Below are positions 11,394 through 23,071 of a DNA stretch of 64,000 bases, piece by piece. Location of the stretch: NCBI GenBank assembly GCA_016630955.3, contig CM050002.1, positions 620,001 through 684,000 on the forward strand. Reading direction: 5' to 3'. Position numbers and translations under genes: made by a program. The notes under the pieces are model-generated. The model ran no database searches. It worked only from the letters and a program-made list of their open reading frames with translations, and was not told where the DNA came from. The stretch is from Didymella arachidicola. Taxonomy: Eukaryota; Ascomycota; Dothideomycetes; Pleosporales; Didymellaceae. Position 1 is the first letter of the stretch. Every line of letters starts with the position of its first letter.

Positions 11394-13354
11394 TCGGTTT
11401 TCATGTTGGCATGGACGTGAGGGTGGCGATAACCTGGTAGTTGAAACGGTGTGCACGTGCTGCTTTTGTGGCCGCCTGCTGCAGAAAGGTCTATCTGCCT
11501 GGAATGAAGTCAGATAGCAAATTGAAATCAGTACGTTACAATCGATTCACCGGCTAAGGAGCCCAGGGAACTCTTTTCGAATCTGCTCATTACCTCCCCT
11601 TGCCCCCAAATTGAAGCTTTGGGAGAAGGTGTTACGCAATCTCTCGAGGCGCTCCCTCGGACACATTATATCCGACATGGAGACCACTCGGTGATTTCGT
11701 GCACCAGTTCGATGGGGCCGTATCTCTACAAGGTGGGTGCATGAATGAATGAGAATACGAGGTAGCCCACAGGAGGTTTCTGAATGGCCAGTACCTACAT
11801 TGAACGGCCTTGATTGGTTGTTCTGCGATCGACATTGGCCCTTGTTTTCTTGTCCGTTCATGCACCCCTCTTGTATGTGCGGCACTCGATATGGCCTCTT
11901 CTCCACAACGTAGGAGGCTGCCCTACGGTGCTAGTGGAGCGCCCCTTCTAGCGACTCGCACAAGCATCGCCGCTCGTGTGCGGAGATTGAGTTTTGGGAT
12001 GGTTTTGATAGCGTACGGGCCGGGTCCACTGCCGGAGTGGTTCGGACGATTCGTACCGAGGTCTGACCTGATCTCGAATTTTGGACCGTGGTCGTTCGGT
12101 GCTTTTACCTTGCGCTTGTAGCTGCTACAAAAGAATGATCGTGGGCCTGGATAATTTCATGTGTGGGCGAAGGCACGATGCAACTGTGATCATAGATCAA
12201 CAAAGGCTAACCTCAAAGTTTACATTGCTATTCTTGTCTTTGCCATCGCCTATCCCAACGCAGATTAGCGGCGCCGTCTCCTTGCGGTTCCATCTTCTGC
12301 GCCGGACCGCACGGCCATACGTCGCCACAATGGGACGGAGCATTCCCCACCATTTCTCATCCCTTACGATCGCGCTTCAGCGCCATTCGCGTCTCTAATC
12401 TTCCGTATCAAGCCCTGCGCAATACGAGTGGCCACCTTCGGTCCCTACCACTGGTTAGCGGACGATCCTCCTGCCTCGGTTGCGCACGAGGCATGAGCTA
12501 CAGGTCGTATCGCGAAAGAGCGCTGAGTATTGACTGTGAAGAAGACGGATGTGGTGCATGATGATTCGGTCGTCCGATGGAGGTGCTCGGGTGAGTCCAG
12601 AATTACAGCGAAAGGTGCAGAAGCCGGTTTACACAGCGATATCACGAGTATTATGGCATGACGGATGATGTTGGTTCGCGAGTGCTTGTGCTCATACCTG
12701 TTCGTAACATGGCAGCCGCATCAGGCCCTGGAAAGATTGAATCTCTTCGATTTGCTCAGTCCGCATTCCTTCAGCATTCCTTTAATCAGTGCAGCGTTTC
12801 AAACTGTGCTTGGACGCCAGTACTCCGCGATCGACACGAAGTGTAACCTTGCACTCGCGCTTGCCGTTCCTACCCTGCCAAGGTTTGTAGTTGCTCCGTG
12901 TTTGGCCTTTAGCCTTGTGCAAAGACGTCACCACAAGTCACCATGACCTTGCGTGCACGCCGGTAGATTGCGAACCTTCTGACATCCGTTGTGTGCAGCG
13001 CGCTGATTGGATAACATGCCGAACTATTCCATGTTTGCGTACTGTTAGAGGTGAAAGAGGTAAAGAGGGCAAAGGCCTTGACAACTGGGCAAGCAAAGGT
13101 GTACGGGAAACGGGAGCGCCGCCAAAGAACCCTGCGGTGCGATCATCCTTGCTGCGGGTGCGTTTGCTCTTGTCTTGCCTTGTGCCCCTGTACTTTTGTG
13201 GCTCTCCTTGACTTTGCTACCTCTCCTCACCTCACCTCTCTCTTTTCACCTTGTTCGAGCTCGAGCATTCCAAAGCAGAGGATTCGAGTGTCTCCACATC
13301 AACATAATCCCCACAACAGCATCGACTTGTCGATGATCACGACTATTACACACC
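11394..13354. other. 2-kb gap with no recognisable gene
   Basis: Several frames of 60-120 codons occur on both strands, but none shows a domain, a credible start context or spliceable neighbours. The right-hand 150 bp, rich in C and T, is probably the leader and promoter of the membrane protein gene at 13355. Confidence 0.5.
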
Positions 13355-14741
13355 ATGGCTAGGTCTATACTCACATGGGCGCGCGCTGCTGTCATCGTTG
13401 CCCTTACACAACAGGCAGCGTCGCAGACATGCTGTAAGTGAGGGTACACAGTCTACTAGCGAAGATTGACTGACATCTGCAGACTACCCTAATGGCGACG
13501 CAGCTCCAAGCACCGAAAAGGCTTGCTCGTCAGCTTCAGGCTCTGCTTGCTGTCCGGAGAACTGGGAATGCCTCGACAATGGTCTCTGCTACTACCCTGC
13601 CAACAAGCTGTATGGCAGATACAGCTGCACGGATAAGGGCTGGAACTCACCTGGCTGCGCATCGAATATGTGCACTTACAATTTAAGTGTTGCTGGTGGC
13701 GAGTCTATCACTCAATGCTCGAATCACAACGACCAATGGTGCTGTAACGGTGATGCAACAAACGTCGACTGCTGTCAGGAAAAACCTGAGCCACGTCCGT
13801 TCTTCAACCTTCAGGACGGAACCGCATACGCTACGATTGGTTCAAATCAAGCATCCTCGAATCCTGTCATCTCGACCATCACTGGCCTCGCGACTTCGGG
13901 CTCAGCCAGCAGTTCGCCAACCTCACAAGCCGGCTCTTCAGTAGCGCCTTCCTCGTCAGCGCCTGCCTCTTCAGCGACTTCTGCGCGCTCTTCCGCTTTG
14001 ACAACACCTGTGACCTCAGTCGCGACAAGCGTACGATCTGCCTCAGGAGGCTCAGGGCCTGAAACCATCTACATCACCAACATCATCACTCCAACGGCAA
14101 CAGCAGATGCGGCAAGCGGAGGTGGATCTTCTTCGGGCGGATCCAGCAGCAACCTGGGCCTTATTGTAGGCTGCGCTGTCGGTATCCCGCTAGCCCTCGC
14201 CCTGATCGGCATTTTCATCTGGATGCTGCGCAAGCGCCGCCAGCAGGCTCACCCGTACAAACCAACTGCAGATGACAGTGATACTCCGGAACTGGGCGCT
14301 GCTGCGCTTGCACCCCCCAAGAAGGCAGAAGTCTACCGTCACTCCCGTCCCGGAACCTCAGAAATCGACAGCAATCCCGTTGGCCCCGGCCGCCCGACTT
14401 CGACGATTCCCGGCAAGGCAGAGCTTGATTCTGGCGCAGGATTTCAAGCAGGTTCAGGCACTCCTTATGCTCCAGACACTGCTTACATTGGTGGTGGAAC
14501 AGGTGACCGTTCGACATGGGACAGCGTACCACCAAGATACTCCCCTGGGCAAGGTCAGGGAGCATTCGCGCATAATCATGAGGGCGCTGTAGAGCTTGAT
14601 AGCTCTATGGTGATGCCTGTCATCAACGAGAAGAGCGAACACCAGCCAGAGTACCAAGTCTATCGACCTCCAAATAACGCGGTGGAGATGAGTGCTGTGA
14701 AGACGCCGCCCGAAGACCTGGAGAAGCAGCTCGGTAAATGA
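13355..14741 (+). CDS. Secreted-domain, Cys-rich single-pass membrane protein
   Basis: No named family is recognised. Two exons, 13355-13433 and 13483-14741, encode 445 residues. Visible in order are a signal peptide (ARAAVIVALTQQAASQ), an extracellular module with 14 cysteines in about 110 residues including three CC pairs, and a Ser/Thr-rich stalk of about 120 residues suited to O-glycosylation. A transmembrane helix follows at about 250-275 (LGLIVGCAVGIPLALALIGI), then a basic stop-transfer MLRKRRQQ and a 165-residue Pro/Gly-rich cytoplasmic tail. This layout matches many fungal wall-sensor-like proteins (WSC or Mid2 style). The Cys pattern does not obviously fit the WSC domain. A surface sensor or adhesion role is inference. 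Confidence 0.85.
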
Positions 14742-15913
14742 GCTTGGCTCGTTCATGTATTCTTATGCAGCAAAGGCGTTCTGGGGTTCTTCAATGGGTT
14801 GATACCATTCACAAAGAAGGGTCACAGACCCTGGGTGTACATATATATGAGCCTGAATAGAGGCCTTCTTTTATGAGTTAGATCCCTTTTTATTTGTCAA
14901 TATGAACAATTGAACACCAGACCGGCGCCTTCGTCCGAGTATAGGATGGAGCACTCGCTCTGTCATCGTGGCCCAATCTCCTGATGGAGTGGCGGAAGTG
15001 TTGTCTCACTGCGAGGGCAGGCGCGAACAGTAAACCTAGTTTGAACGACGACCGCCGCCTCCAACCATCCTGCAACCGCCTACAACATCCTTGCATCTAC
15101 CGCTACAACGGCATCGCACATCGCACAGCTCGCACTCGCTACATCGATCATATCGACTACGCCTTCGACGCCTTCGACGCCTCCCATACCTTCGACACCT
15201 TCCGCCACTACAATCTTCAAACTGCCAGATCCGGGGTCGCCATCCGTTCACAAGGGACCATCGATGGCTTCACCAGGAAGATCCTACTGCTGGTATCTGT
15301 GCGGGGAGATTTAATATCTGACGGCCGGTCTTTATTACGACCTTACCTTTGCAACAGCACTGTCGTGTTGCAGCTTGCTGCATGATATCAAAACAGAGGT
15401 CTCGTTCCTCAAGATTGTCCAAACAAACACCATGAAGTTTGCCAAACAAGTACTTTGCATCTTCTCTAACAAACAGCAACAACTTTGGCATGGCGCTGGT
15501 GGTGCGAGGAGAGATTGGATTGCTTGTTGTCGTAACTGAGTACAGCAAAAAGCTCATACGTATTGTCCGATGGATTCATCGAGGCGATCTGGGCTACTCT
15601 GGCGCGTTTAAAGCCCCATTGTAGCCCTCCACTGATTAACGGCTGTAGCAATAGACGATCGCAGGTCCCATCTGCGTTGGATGTTGATTAACTTGAAGAG
15701 AAACTGCCTCAACAGAGCTCCATGAGGACTGGCCCCGGGTCCAAACCACAACAAGGAAGCGGAGAAAGGAAACGGTGACAGACCGGAGAAACTCACAAAG
15801 GAACACAAAAGGAGAGTGAGCCTTTCTTCGTATATCGTATCGACTGGCGCCTTGGCGGATTCGAACGTCCTTGGAGAATCAATTCTTGTCCTTCCATCCA
15901 CAGTGCATCAAAC
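14742..15913. other. Gap with no recognisable gene
   Basis: The 3' flank of the membrane protein gene includes an AT-rich stretch near 14840-14900. A short imperfect CGACGCCTT-type repetition occurs at about 15160-15200. No conserved frame is seen. Confidence 0.5.
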
Positions 15914-17176
15914 ATGACGTCGACACGATAGCGAAAGGCGCACTCAAAAAAATCGCGAGGGCTGCCTAGTCTGTAAGAAACACATCAAAGCACGCCTTCG
16001 CGACGGTTCTACGCCTCCGCACATCACTAACGCAACCGGACCAGTGCGGAGAAGAGCGACCGGTGTGCCAGAACTGCCATTGATCGTGAGACAGAGTGCT
16101 CTTATGGCCTTGCGGAACCCATATTCTGTTTCCAAGCTCGAGGAAAAGCCCTGCAGGAGGATCCTCAACCCCGAGTCGACTCCAACGGATCAAGCGCTCC
16201 TTGCTGCCTCGTAGCCCTGTGGATGGAGAGGTTGCGGTCAACAGTACGATAAATCGCATGGAAGAGTAGAAATTATCGTTCTACTACATAAATCACACCG
16301 TCAAGACAATGTCGAATGGCTCGAATGTCGACGTTTGGAGGAAAGTGGTCCTAGCAGAAGCGTCACGCCACAAGTTCCTCATGGACGGGTTGCTTGCTAT
16401 AGCAGCTATACACTTCACGTCAAATCATCCGGCAGCCCGGTGGAGATATGTCGGATATGCTAGTCGCTATCAGTCATCTGCCTTGCGCAAGTACACCGTG
16501 GCACTGCAGGCAGTCACATGAAAGCAACAGCCATGCACTTGTCGCATACGCAGTCGTCACCATGATCCTGGTCCTGGCCTTTGCTACAGTTTATAGCATT
16601 AAGTCAAACTCGACCTCAATCGATGATATGATACCAGGTTTCAGGTTGCTACAAGGCGTTGGAGTTGTTAATCACGTGTCTAGAGCTCACTTGAGTAAAG
16701 ATCCATTCAGCGCGCTGTGGGACCTGGAGCCCAACGAAGACGAGATCATGGAGCTTCGACCTGACATTACGACTGCATTGGGTGCGCTCGTGCAAAGAGG
16801 TGGGAGTTATGAGTCTCCCGATCGCGGCCAGGTGTACTTGTCAAGCATCGAACGTCTGGAACATGTATTTCTGCGCCTGGAGACCTCACAGAGTCTGCAC
16901 CATATTATCGCATGGCCATCAGGGGTTCAGAGGGATTTACTGGAGTATCTGTTGGACGGCGATCCGATGGCTAGACTGATATTTATCCATCGTGTTGTGC
17001 TTCTACTCCACGCACACGACCGCTGGTGGGCCAAAGGCTTTGGAGTACGCCTGGTCAAAGATCTCACTGCATCGCTACGGATGCTCAGCTCTGACTGGTC
17101 ACCCCTCACACAGTGGGCGGAAGCATGCACGACACGTTTACTGGAGGTGGCTCCAGCTCCGAAGCAACAGCTTTGA
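15914..17176 (+). pseudogene. Decayed Zn2Cys6 fungal transcription factor
   Basis: The ATG at 15914 (MTSTR) is followed by a TAG at 15929. Shortly after, GCLVCKKHIK and, beyond a 55-bp intron-like segment (15990-16044), CGEERPVCQNC form a Zn2Cys6 DNA-binding motif. The donor of that intron reads GCACGC in place of GTACGC. After CQNC the frame shifts by one base to IDRETECSYG. Further on, FLMDGLLAIAAIHF (from 16309) belongs to the fungal transcription factor C-terminal domain. It ends in a stop at 16519, while the same protein continues one frame over (SHESNSHALVAYAVVTMILV to 17176). At least four lesions are visible, so it is not expressed as a full protein unless the assembly is faulty. Confidence 0.82.
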
Positions 17177-18999
17177 TACTCTCTTGATGTTGCTTCGCTC
17201 AAACGGTTTGCCAACCCAAGTGTTCTCCAATGACCTCGACTTTAGCTTCGTTAGTCGTTCTATCGCGAACTCACAGGGGCAGCACTCTTCACCTTATTCG
17301 ATACAGCTTGCTTGCTATGCTACGAGCTCTACATACTGCAAGAACCAGTCCTGGGAATGACGTGGCAAGCTTTGGCGCGCGGCTGGTCGAAGAGGATGGG
17401 CTGTGGTGACCTGGTCGGGCCGTCTGATGGCGATCTTCTAACGTCCTGGTTGTCTTTGCTTCCAGCTGCACAGGGCCGCGTGGTGCGGTCATAACTTGCA
17501 GCAGTCGATGCTATTCACTCTGAAGTAGTACTGATCGCTTCAGAACCCGGACTGTACCAGACACTTTTCTCGCGCAGTCCCAACCATGGTTTCCATCTCA
17601 GCGTTCTCTCTCGTTCTGTGCTCATTTCGAAATCTCTGCAGGGTCAACTTCGAGTACAACTATAAGAGCATTGCTGCAGATGGCGTGTGAGCTTGCATCA
17701 GCAACTCGAGCTTTACAGCGGAGAACGTTACGTTGCGTTACACATATGAGGATGCATTTGCTTGCATCATGGGAGACTCAATCAAAAGGAACCAAAGAAC
17801 GCTGTCGAGCGGCTCAAGTACCCTGGCCTGAATAAGATATCTAACCATCAGTTGGGCCCTCTTTCTACTGACTTGTGGAAGATCATCCTCACGGTTATCG
17901 GCAATCCGGAAGAAGACGTCGTATGAAGCTCACGATTCACTCCTAGCATTCTGCCTCTCAATCTTCTGTACCAGCAAGCGAATGTAGTCTAGGAAGATCT
18001 GCTACATGTTCCTTAAGATGATCATAGACCTGGATCCACACAGCACGATTGACGCACGTTTTGCAGATGTAAGAAATCTACTCAAGACCCAGAGGGTAGC
18101 ACAGTCTGCACAGCTGGTTGCGTGTGGCGGCGCAACAATTGTCACACGGTGGACTGCTGACGTAACCTTCCACTCATTTGTTACGTGGGCATGTTTACTG
18201 TACTCCTACCCTATTGCCTAACTCGCGTTTGTAGTCGGCCATCGTATGCCAGCGGTTTTATTGTACGGCTCAGATAAAAGCTTTCTACACGTGCTACGAC
18301 TTTGGCGAGCAATGCCGCACAGGGTAGCGCGACTCATGTTGCCAAGTCAGCACTATTGGTATGGGATTTGAAACATGATGGCGGCACAGTTGATTGCGGC
18401 GTTGGGAGATTTGCGCATCTGAGCAAGGTTTGCATGGATCTACTTAATAACGCCATCTACCCTTACGCCACAGCAATAAACTCGCATTTGACCGTGGCCA
18501 GTGTGTACAACGCATTCAAAGTATTATGCGATCACGCTAGCGTAGCCCTGGATCTCGCAGAATTGCTACTTGAGTGCTTGTAGAGATTTGTAGGTTCAGG
18601 TTGCTGTGCTGGCACGACGTCAACAACAAGCCTTCGGCAGAGGAAAACCGGGGAAGTTCGAGGATCCCAGATCTCGTCAAATCGTGCACGGCCGATGCGC
18701 CGCCTTGCGAAGGGATCTCTAGCCAACCAGAGGCTGGTCTGGACTCCAATAGCGCAAGCAGGCTTGCGCAAAGCGGTCCGACTTCATCCCTGTCGCACAG
18801 TATGGGCCTATTTATAGTGGCTATTCTAGAGGTTCTACCATGGTAGTGTAGTTCGCGTGGCTGCATTTTTGCCCTGAATATTTGCGATAATCCCGTAGTG
18901 CCCTTCGCATCTCAGCCTCATCTCAAATTCGGATGTCATCTAAAGCATACCGTCCACCCACCTCTCAACTTTACAACAATCACGTCAAACAACGAAACA
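17177..18999 (+). other. Decayed, coding-like but unassigned sequence
   Basis: Open stretches in shifting frames suggest one or more old genes. The clearest is 17786-17926, with KYPGLNKISNHQLGPL and LWKIILTVIGNPEEDVV before a TGA. Others are 18006-18221 and 18302-18583. I cannot assign them to a family. The region lies directly behind the Zn2Cys6 pseudogene and may have decayed with it. The last 100 bp is the likely promoter of the kinase-like gene at 19000. Confidence 0.4.
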
Positions 19000-20175
19000 A
19001 TGGGTCAAGATATCCTACCCGACAATGCCATTCTTGCGGCTATCTTTCCCAATACCAAACCCGTTTCGGTCACTATCCTTTCCAAAACATCCGAGACTTG
19101 CACATTCAGGGTGCAATTCAAGACACAGCCCTGTGAAGATTGGCCCATGGACCTAATAGTTCATATAGAGATATTGGACGGCGAGTCCATCCTGGAAGTC
19201 GTCACAGCTATTAGCAGAGCAGCGAACCACCAGTTTCCTGGGCTGGTGCCAGAGACCTACAAACACGGTATAACAATGACAGCCGATGGAAGAGATGTCG
19301 AGTACTCAGTCTCGAGATTTCTCACCGGAACCGTGACACTGGAGTCTGTCTGGCCGTCTTTCACACCAGAGCAGAAGGAGTCATTGCTTGATGCTGTCGT
19401 CATGGCTGTCAAGCAAGTCCACAAGATGAGGCGCACAGATCCCGTGGTCAAGGAGCTCCTCGCTGGCACGTCGTTCATCAGCGCAGACGGAAGCGTACGC
19501 ATCGGCTCACCACGTAGCGGCTACTCAAAAGATCTCCGCGAATTCCTGACGCACCTCGTCGATCGCAACCAGCTTCGGCGCTCAGGCACCTCAGACATCG
19601 TTGAAACCGCGGACGGCCTGCTGATTCACTCTTCGCTCCCGGAATTAGGCCAAGTGCTTCTCACAAACGAAGACATTGATATCCTGGATAGTAACATCGT
19701 ACTCTCCCACAACGACATCGAGCCCCGCAACATATCTGTACAAGCCATACTTCTGCCAGATGGAAGCACATCGTACGAGCTGGTTGGTATCATCGACTGC
19801 CATAAAGCTGGTTTCTTTCCTTTCGCCTTTGAGACCGCGCATAAAGATCTGTCCCTTGGGAACGAGAATTTGTTCCTGGATTGGTACGTGCTTTTCAAGC
19901 AAAAGACGAGGGAAATGATCCCTGCAGGTGGAGCGAGCGAGAAATTGATCAAGGCTGTACGGATCATTACAAAGAGCAAGTGCATGCAGCAGAAAACAAG
20001 TGTCATGGCGGAATTTAGGAGACGATGGTTGGAAAAGGAGGGACTAGAGTTGAGTGATGATGTGCTCACAGGATGGGAGCGGAGACAAACAGGGGTTGGG
20101 GAGGGTAGACCATGGGTCTTTTCGCTAGAGGAGAATATTAGGTTATATGAGATGGTCGCGCAGGACTGTCAATGA
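19000..20175 (+). CDS. Aminoglycoside phosphotransferase (APH)-like kinase
   Basis: Protein-kinase-like phosphotransferase of the large fungal APH family; the substrate is unknown, and antibiotic resistance should not be assumed. The single exon encodes 391 residues from ATG 19000 (MGQDILPDN). An in-frame upstream extension to 18898 lacks domain character. The catalytic loop LSHNDIEPRNISV at about residue 237 matches HxDxxxxN of the family. IIDCHKAGFFPFAFE at about 265 supplies the metal-binding Asp equivalent to DFG, in the usual fungal form IDxxxAGxxP. A family-typical C-terminal helical region follows. No introns and no frameshift are seen. It is next to decayed genes and has no partner that would suggest a pathway. 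Confidence 0.82.
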   Translation: MGQDILPDNAILAAIFPNTKPVSVTILSKTSETCTFRVQFKTQPCEDWPMDLIVHIEILDGESILEVVTAISRAANHQFPGLVPETYKHGITMTADGRDVEYSVSRFLTGTVTLESVWPSFTPEQKESLLDAVVMAVKQVHKMRRTDPVVKELLAGTSFISADGSVRIGSPRSGYSKDLREFLTHLVDRNQLRRSGTSDIVETADGLLIHSSLPELGQVLLTNEDIDILDSNIVLSHNDIEPRNISVQAILLPDGSTSYELVGIIDCHKAGFFPFAFETAHKDLSLGNENLFLDWYVLFKQKTREMIPAGGASEKLIKAVRIITKSKCMQQKTSVMAEFRRRWLEKEGLELSDDVLTGWERRQTGVGEGRPWVFSLEENIRLYEMVAQDCQ

Positions 20176-21130
20176 CACATCGGATGGATATAAGACGAGC
20201 GTACGAGTCTGTGGCCTTCATCTTGTTTTCCTGGCCCTTGGCAATTCTCATTCATAGTACTGTGATTTATGCCTTCTCCGTTTGTGTCAAGTTGCTGAAT
20301 TTCTGGTCCTCAAGACATGCTTTCCAAACTCACACTAACGACAGCATGTAAGATCTTTTGGCTGACTTGAGGAGTCTTTGAAGGAGTACACAACGCGTCA
20401 GCTAGATAGAAGCAAGATCTTTGGTCACCACTTGCACAGAACTCAAGTTCATGTGACCGTTTTACTGCAGTGTCTACTAGATATACCGCAGAATAGCCAG
20501 TACTAAAGCTTTGTATGGAAAATTGAGCTTGAACTTCGAGGCAGCAGGTTCTACAGTGTGAGTTCCTGCACCGCCAGGCTCATTCGAGATTGCACCTTGT
20601 CAGTACTTCTTGAGTTATACAGGGTCCTGCATCGCTGGAAAGATATTGCTACAGGCACAACAGCCAATAGGGACCAAAGCAACCCTCTCACAGATGTGGC
20701 GAAGGCTGCATGTTCTAACAATGCCTCGAGCGAATTCTCACAAAGCCAGAGCTACGATTCAATTGTACCAAGTCACAGTGATGGAGCGTACGTTATGAAT
20801 ATACCACGAGCCATGTATTTGATCATATCTACATGAGCGTGTCTTCTCCAACATCGGGTTCGATGAGCAGTAACTCCATCGTGATGTCCGCTGGTCTGTG
20901 GGTGCTGCGTACGCACCATGTCCGAGGCATATAAGCCGTCTTCCCTACTCCTCTCCCTCCATACTCCAATACCAGCAGCAATAAAAGCACGTCTTACGTA
21001 AAGAGCGTCAGGGAACACAAATACAAATCGTAAAGCGGGTCGTCATAATATGCACAGAAAGAAGTAAAATCGAAAAACGTAGAATGGTCGTAACAGTTGT
21101 GTGGTTGCACTTGTAATCATTGTGGTTGAC
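20176..21130. other. Gap between convergent genes
   Basis: The kinase-like gene and the CBM48 gene converge on this region. A frame of 92 codons at 20558 has no recognisable domain. Otherwise nothing is seen. Confidence 0.45.
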
Positions 21131-21901
21131 TTAGTTGCGGATGACAACACCGTGGCGGCGGGTGTGCTTCTGCTCGTAGACATACTCGTCCTCGGAGCTG
21201 CAGTCGTCAGACTCGTCGGAGAAAGAGCAGCGGGCACCTCCGCAGTCGAGCTTGACGCGGTCACCCTTGCGTGTGATTCCGTAGCGCTCGCATGTGCAGC
21301 ATGAGCTGTCAGAGCTGACGCTGGATGGCGATGAGCTGCCGGAAGAGCGCGAAGAGGTGAGCGAGGGAACGTCAGAGTCGGCGTCAGAGTCAGAGTCATC
21401 CTCGGAGTCGATGTCCTGGCGGGCAAAGCGGCGGTTGAGCTCCTCAAGAGTGGTCTGGTTGTACTGGGTGTTGATGACCTGGCGGGTCTGACCGGGGCGC
21501 TGGGGCTTGGGGGCGACGATGCGGCTGGGGGAAACACCACGTCCCTTGGGGATGTTCTGGGAAGTACGGCGGGACTCGCGGGAGGACTTGGCGGGAGCGG
21601 CGGCGGTCTTGGACGGGATGTCGATGATGTTCAGCTTGCGGCCAGTGGTGGGCTCGGTGGTGTGGTCCTTGGCGGGGTCGTGAGAGACGTGGTAACCGTC
21701 GATGATGTAGTAGTACCAGTAGCGCTGGCCCTGCTTGAGGGTAGCACCCTGGAACTTGAAGCAGCCGACCCAACCACCAGTCTTCTTGGGGTCCTTGGAA
21801 AGGGGAAGCTGGCCCTGGTAGCCGTCCCAGGAACCGAGAAGGTGGACAGTCTTGCAGTTGGCGGAAGTGCGGAGAGTGAAGTTAAGCTGGATGGCGGCCA
21901 T
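21131..21901 (-). CDS. CBM48/AMPK glycogen-binding-domain protein
   Basis: A single exon encodes 256 residues. Residues 1-95 form a CBM48-like Ig-fold module: TVHLLGSWDGYQGQLPL, then GGWVGCFKFQGATLKQGQRY, WYYYIIDGYHVSHDP and TTGRKLNIIDI. This is the glycogen-binding pattern seen in AMPK beta subunits and in yeast Mdg1/Crp1. A linker rich in Ser and basic residues follows, then an acidic Asp/Ser run (DIDSEDDSDSDADSD). A compact tail carries five Cys (SCCTCERYGI, then LDCGGARCSF). No AMPK beta C-terminal domain is present, so it is not the kinase subunit. A glycogen-associated or signalling adaptor role is inference. Confidence 0.8.
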   Translation of the reverse strand: MAAIQLNFTLRTSANCKTVHLLGSWDGYQGQLPLSKDPKKTGGWVGCFKFQGATLKQGQRYWYYYIIDGYHVSHDPAKDHTTEPTTGRKLNIIDIPSKTAAAPAKSSRESRRTSQNIPKGRGVSPSRIVAPKPQRPGQTRQVINTQYNQTTLEELNRRFARQDIDSEDDSDSDADSDVPSLTSSRSSGSSSPSSVSSDSSCCTCERYGITRKGDRVKLDCGGARCSFSDESDDCSSEDEYVYEQKHTRRHGVVIRN

Positions 21902-22287
21902 TGTGATTGAGTTTTCGATATTAAGCTTTCGGTGGTAGTTGAATTATGATGACTGATGAGTCTTGTGATGCGTCCTGGCCAAGCTAATGGATAGACGTCG
22001 AAGTGATTGCTGATGAAGCGGTAGAAAGATCGTTGACGAAAGTCGATTATGCGATATTGTCGAGTTTGTTTGTTATTGTGTATTGAGCAAGTAGAGCTGA
22101 AGAGTACGTTCTGGGGGGTGTAGACCGGCTACGAGAGTTTGGTAATAGTGAAAAAGGATTGAATTAAGGTGGCACCAGGCCGAGAAACAAAAAGGTAGAA
22201 AGAGGACGGAAAAACGAACACAACAGTTCTGAGAAGTTCACACGCTTGCTGGAGAGAAAAGGTCAGAGAAAGGGCCCAAGGCCAACA

Positions 22288-22293
22288 TATATA
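22288..22293 (-). promoter_or_regulatory. TATA-like box upstream of the CBM48 gene
   Basis: TATATA, palindromic, lies about 390 bp upstream of the CBM48 start. If used, it implies a leader of about 350 nt. The leader contains no clear intron. The assignment is weak. Confidence 0.25.
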
Positions 22294-23033
22294 GAATCCA
22301 GCATAACACAACACTTCACCAGACGGGGCTAGGATTAGCGTAAGCGGGACTCGCTTTGCGAGAGGCAAGCCGAAGTGACGGCACTAACGAAGAGACTGAT
22401 TGCTTGTGCAGCATAGGCACGCCATGTTGCCCTGTTCGCAGGGAGCAGGCTGGTCGGGGCGTGGATGCGCAGTCTATCGAATGTGTGTTGAGCGCTTGAC
22501 GGCGGGTCTCAAGTGGTGGGAGGTCAGCTTCGTGCTACCCGGCGCGAGGCTTCTGCCTCGTTATTCGCCATAGTGGGCGGGGAATATCCATCGGGCGCGC
22601 ACGGACACAGCGTGAAAACATGCAGCCTATCGCAGCAGAGTGCGGGTATAGCCATGTGATGTCGGCTTCCCCCGTGCATCCAAGGCCCCATCACACTGCG
22701 TCGACAAACGTGCAGCAAAGGGTAGACCGAAGACGGATGCAGGTGTATTAACCTCGTCCATGCAAACTTGCAGCCATGTACCTTGTTGCATCGGTAGCAT
22801 TTTGCAGCCTTTTGCTCCGTTGCCCAGCCTCCAACTTCTATCAAGGCCAATGAGGCGCTGTGACGGCACTGCACTTGATCACAAAATGTCCCGAAGTGGG
22901 ACATCGGCGGCTATTAAACTTAGAGGCTTGATAGTGCAACCAACCACCGCCGTTATCGTGAACAACCAACTGCGTCGCAAGGAGGTTCGTCAGCTCACGA
23001 CGTCTGCCATGTGGAGATAGACTTGATGATGTG

Positions 23034-23071
23034 CAGTGCTGCATCGGAGCAGTGCTGCATCGGAGCAGTGC
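23034..23071. repeat. 16-bp tandem repeat, about 2.4 copies
   Basis: The unit CAGTGCTGCATCGGAG occurs twice exactly, followed by a partial third copy. It is non-coding. Confidence 0.85.

Noticed and set aside
15841..15885. A GTTCGAATCC-like T-arm motif on the minus strand suggesting a tRNA
   Set aside because: No acceptor stem, D-arm or anticodon arm can be folded around it.
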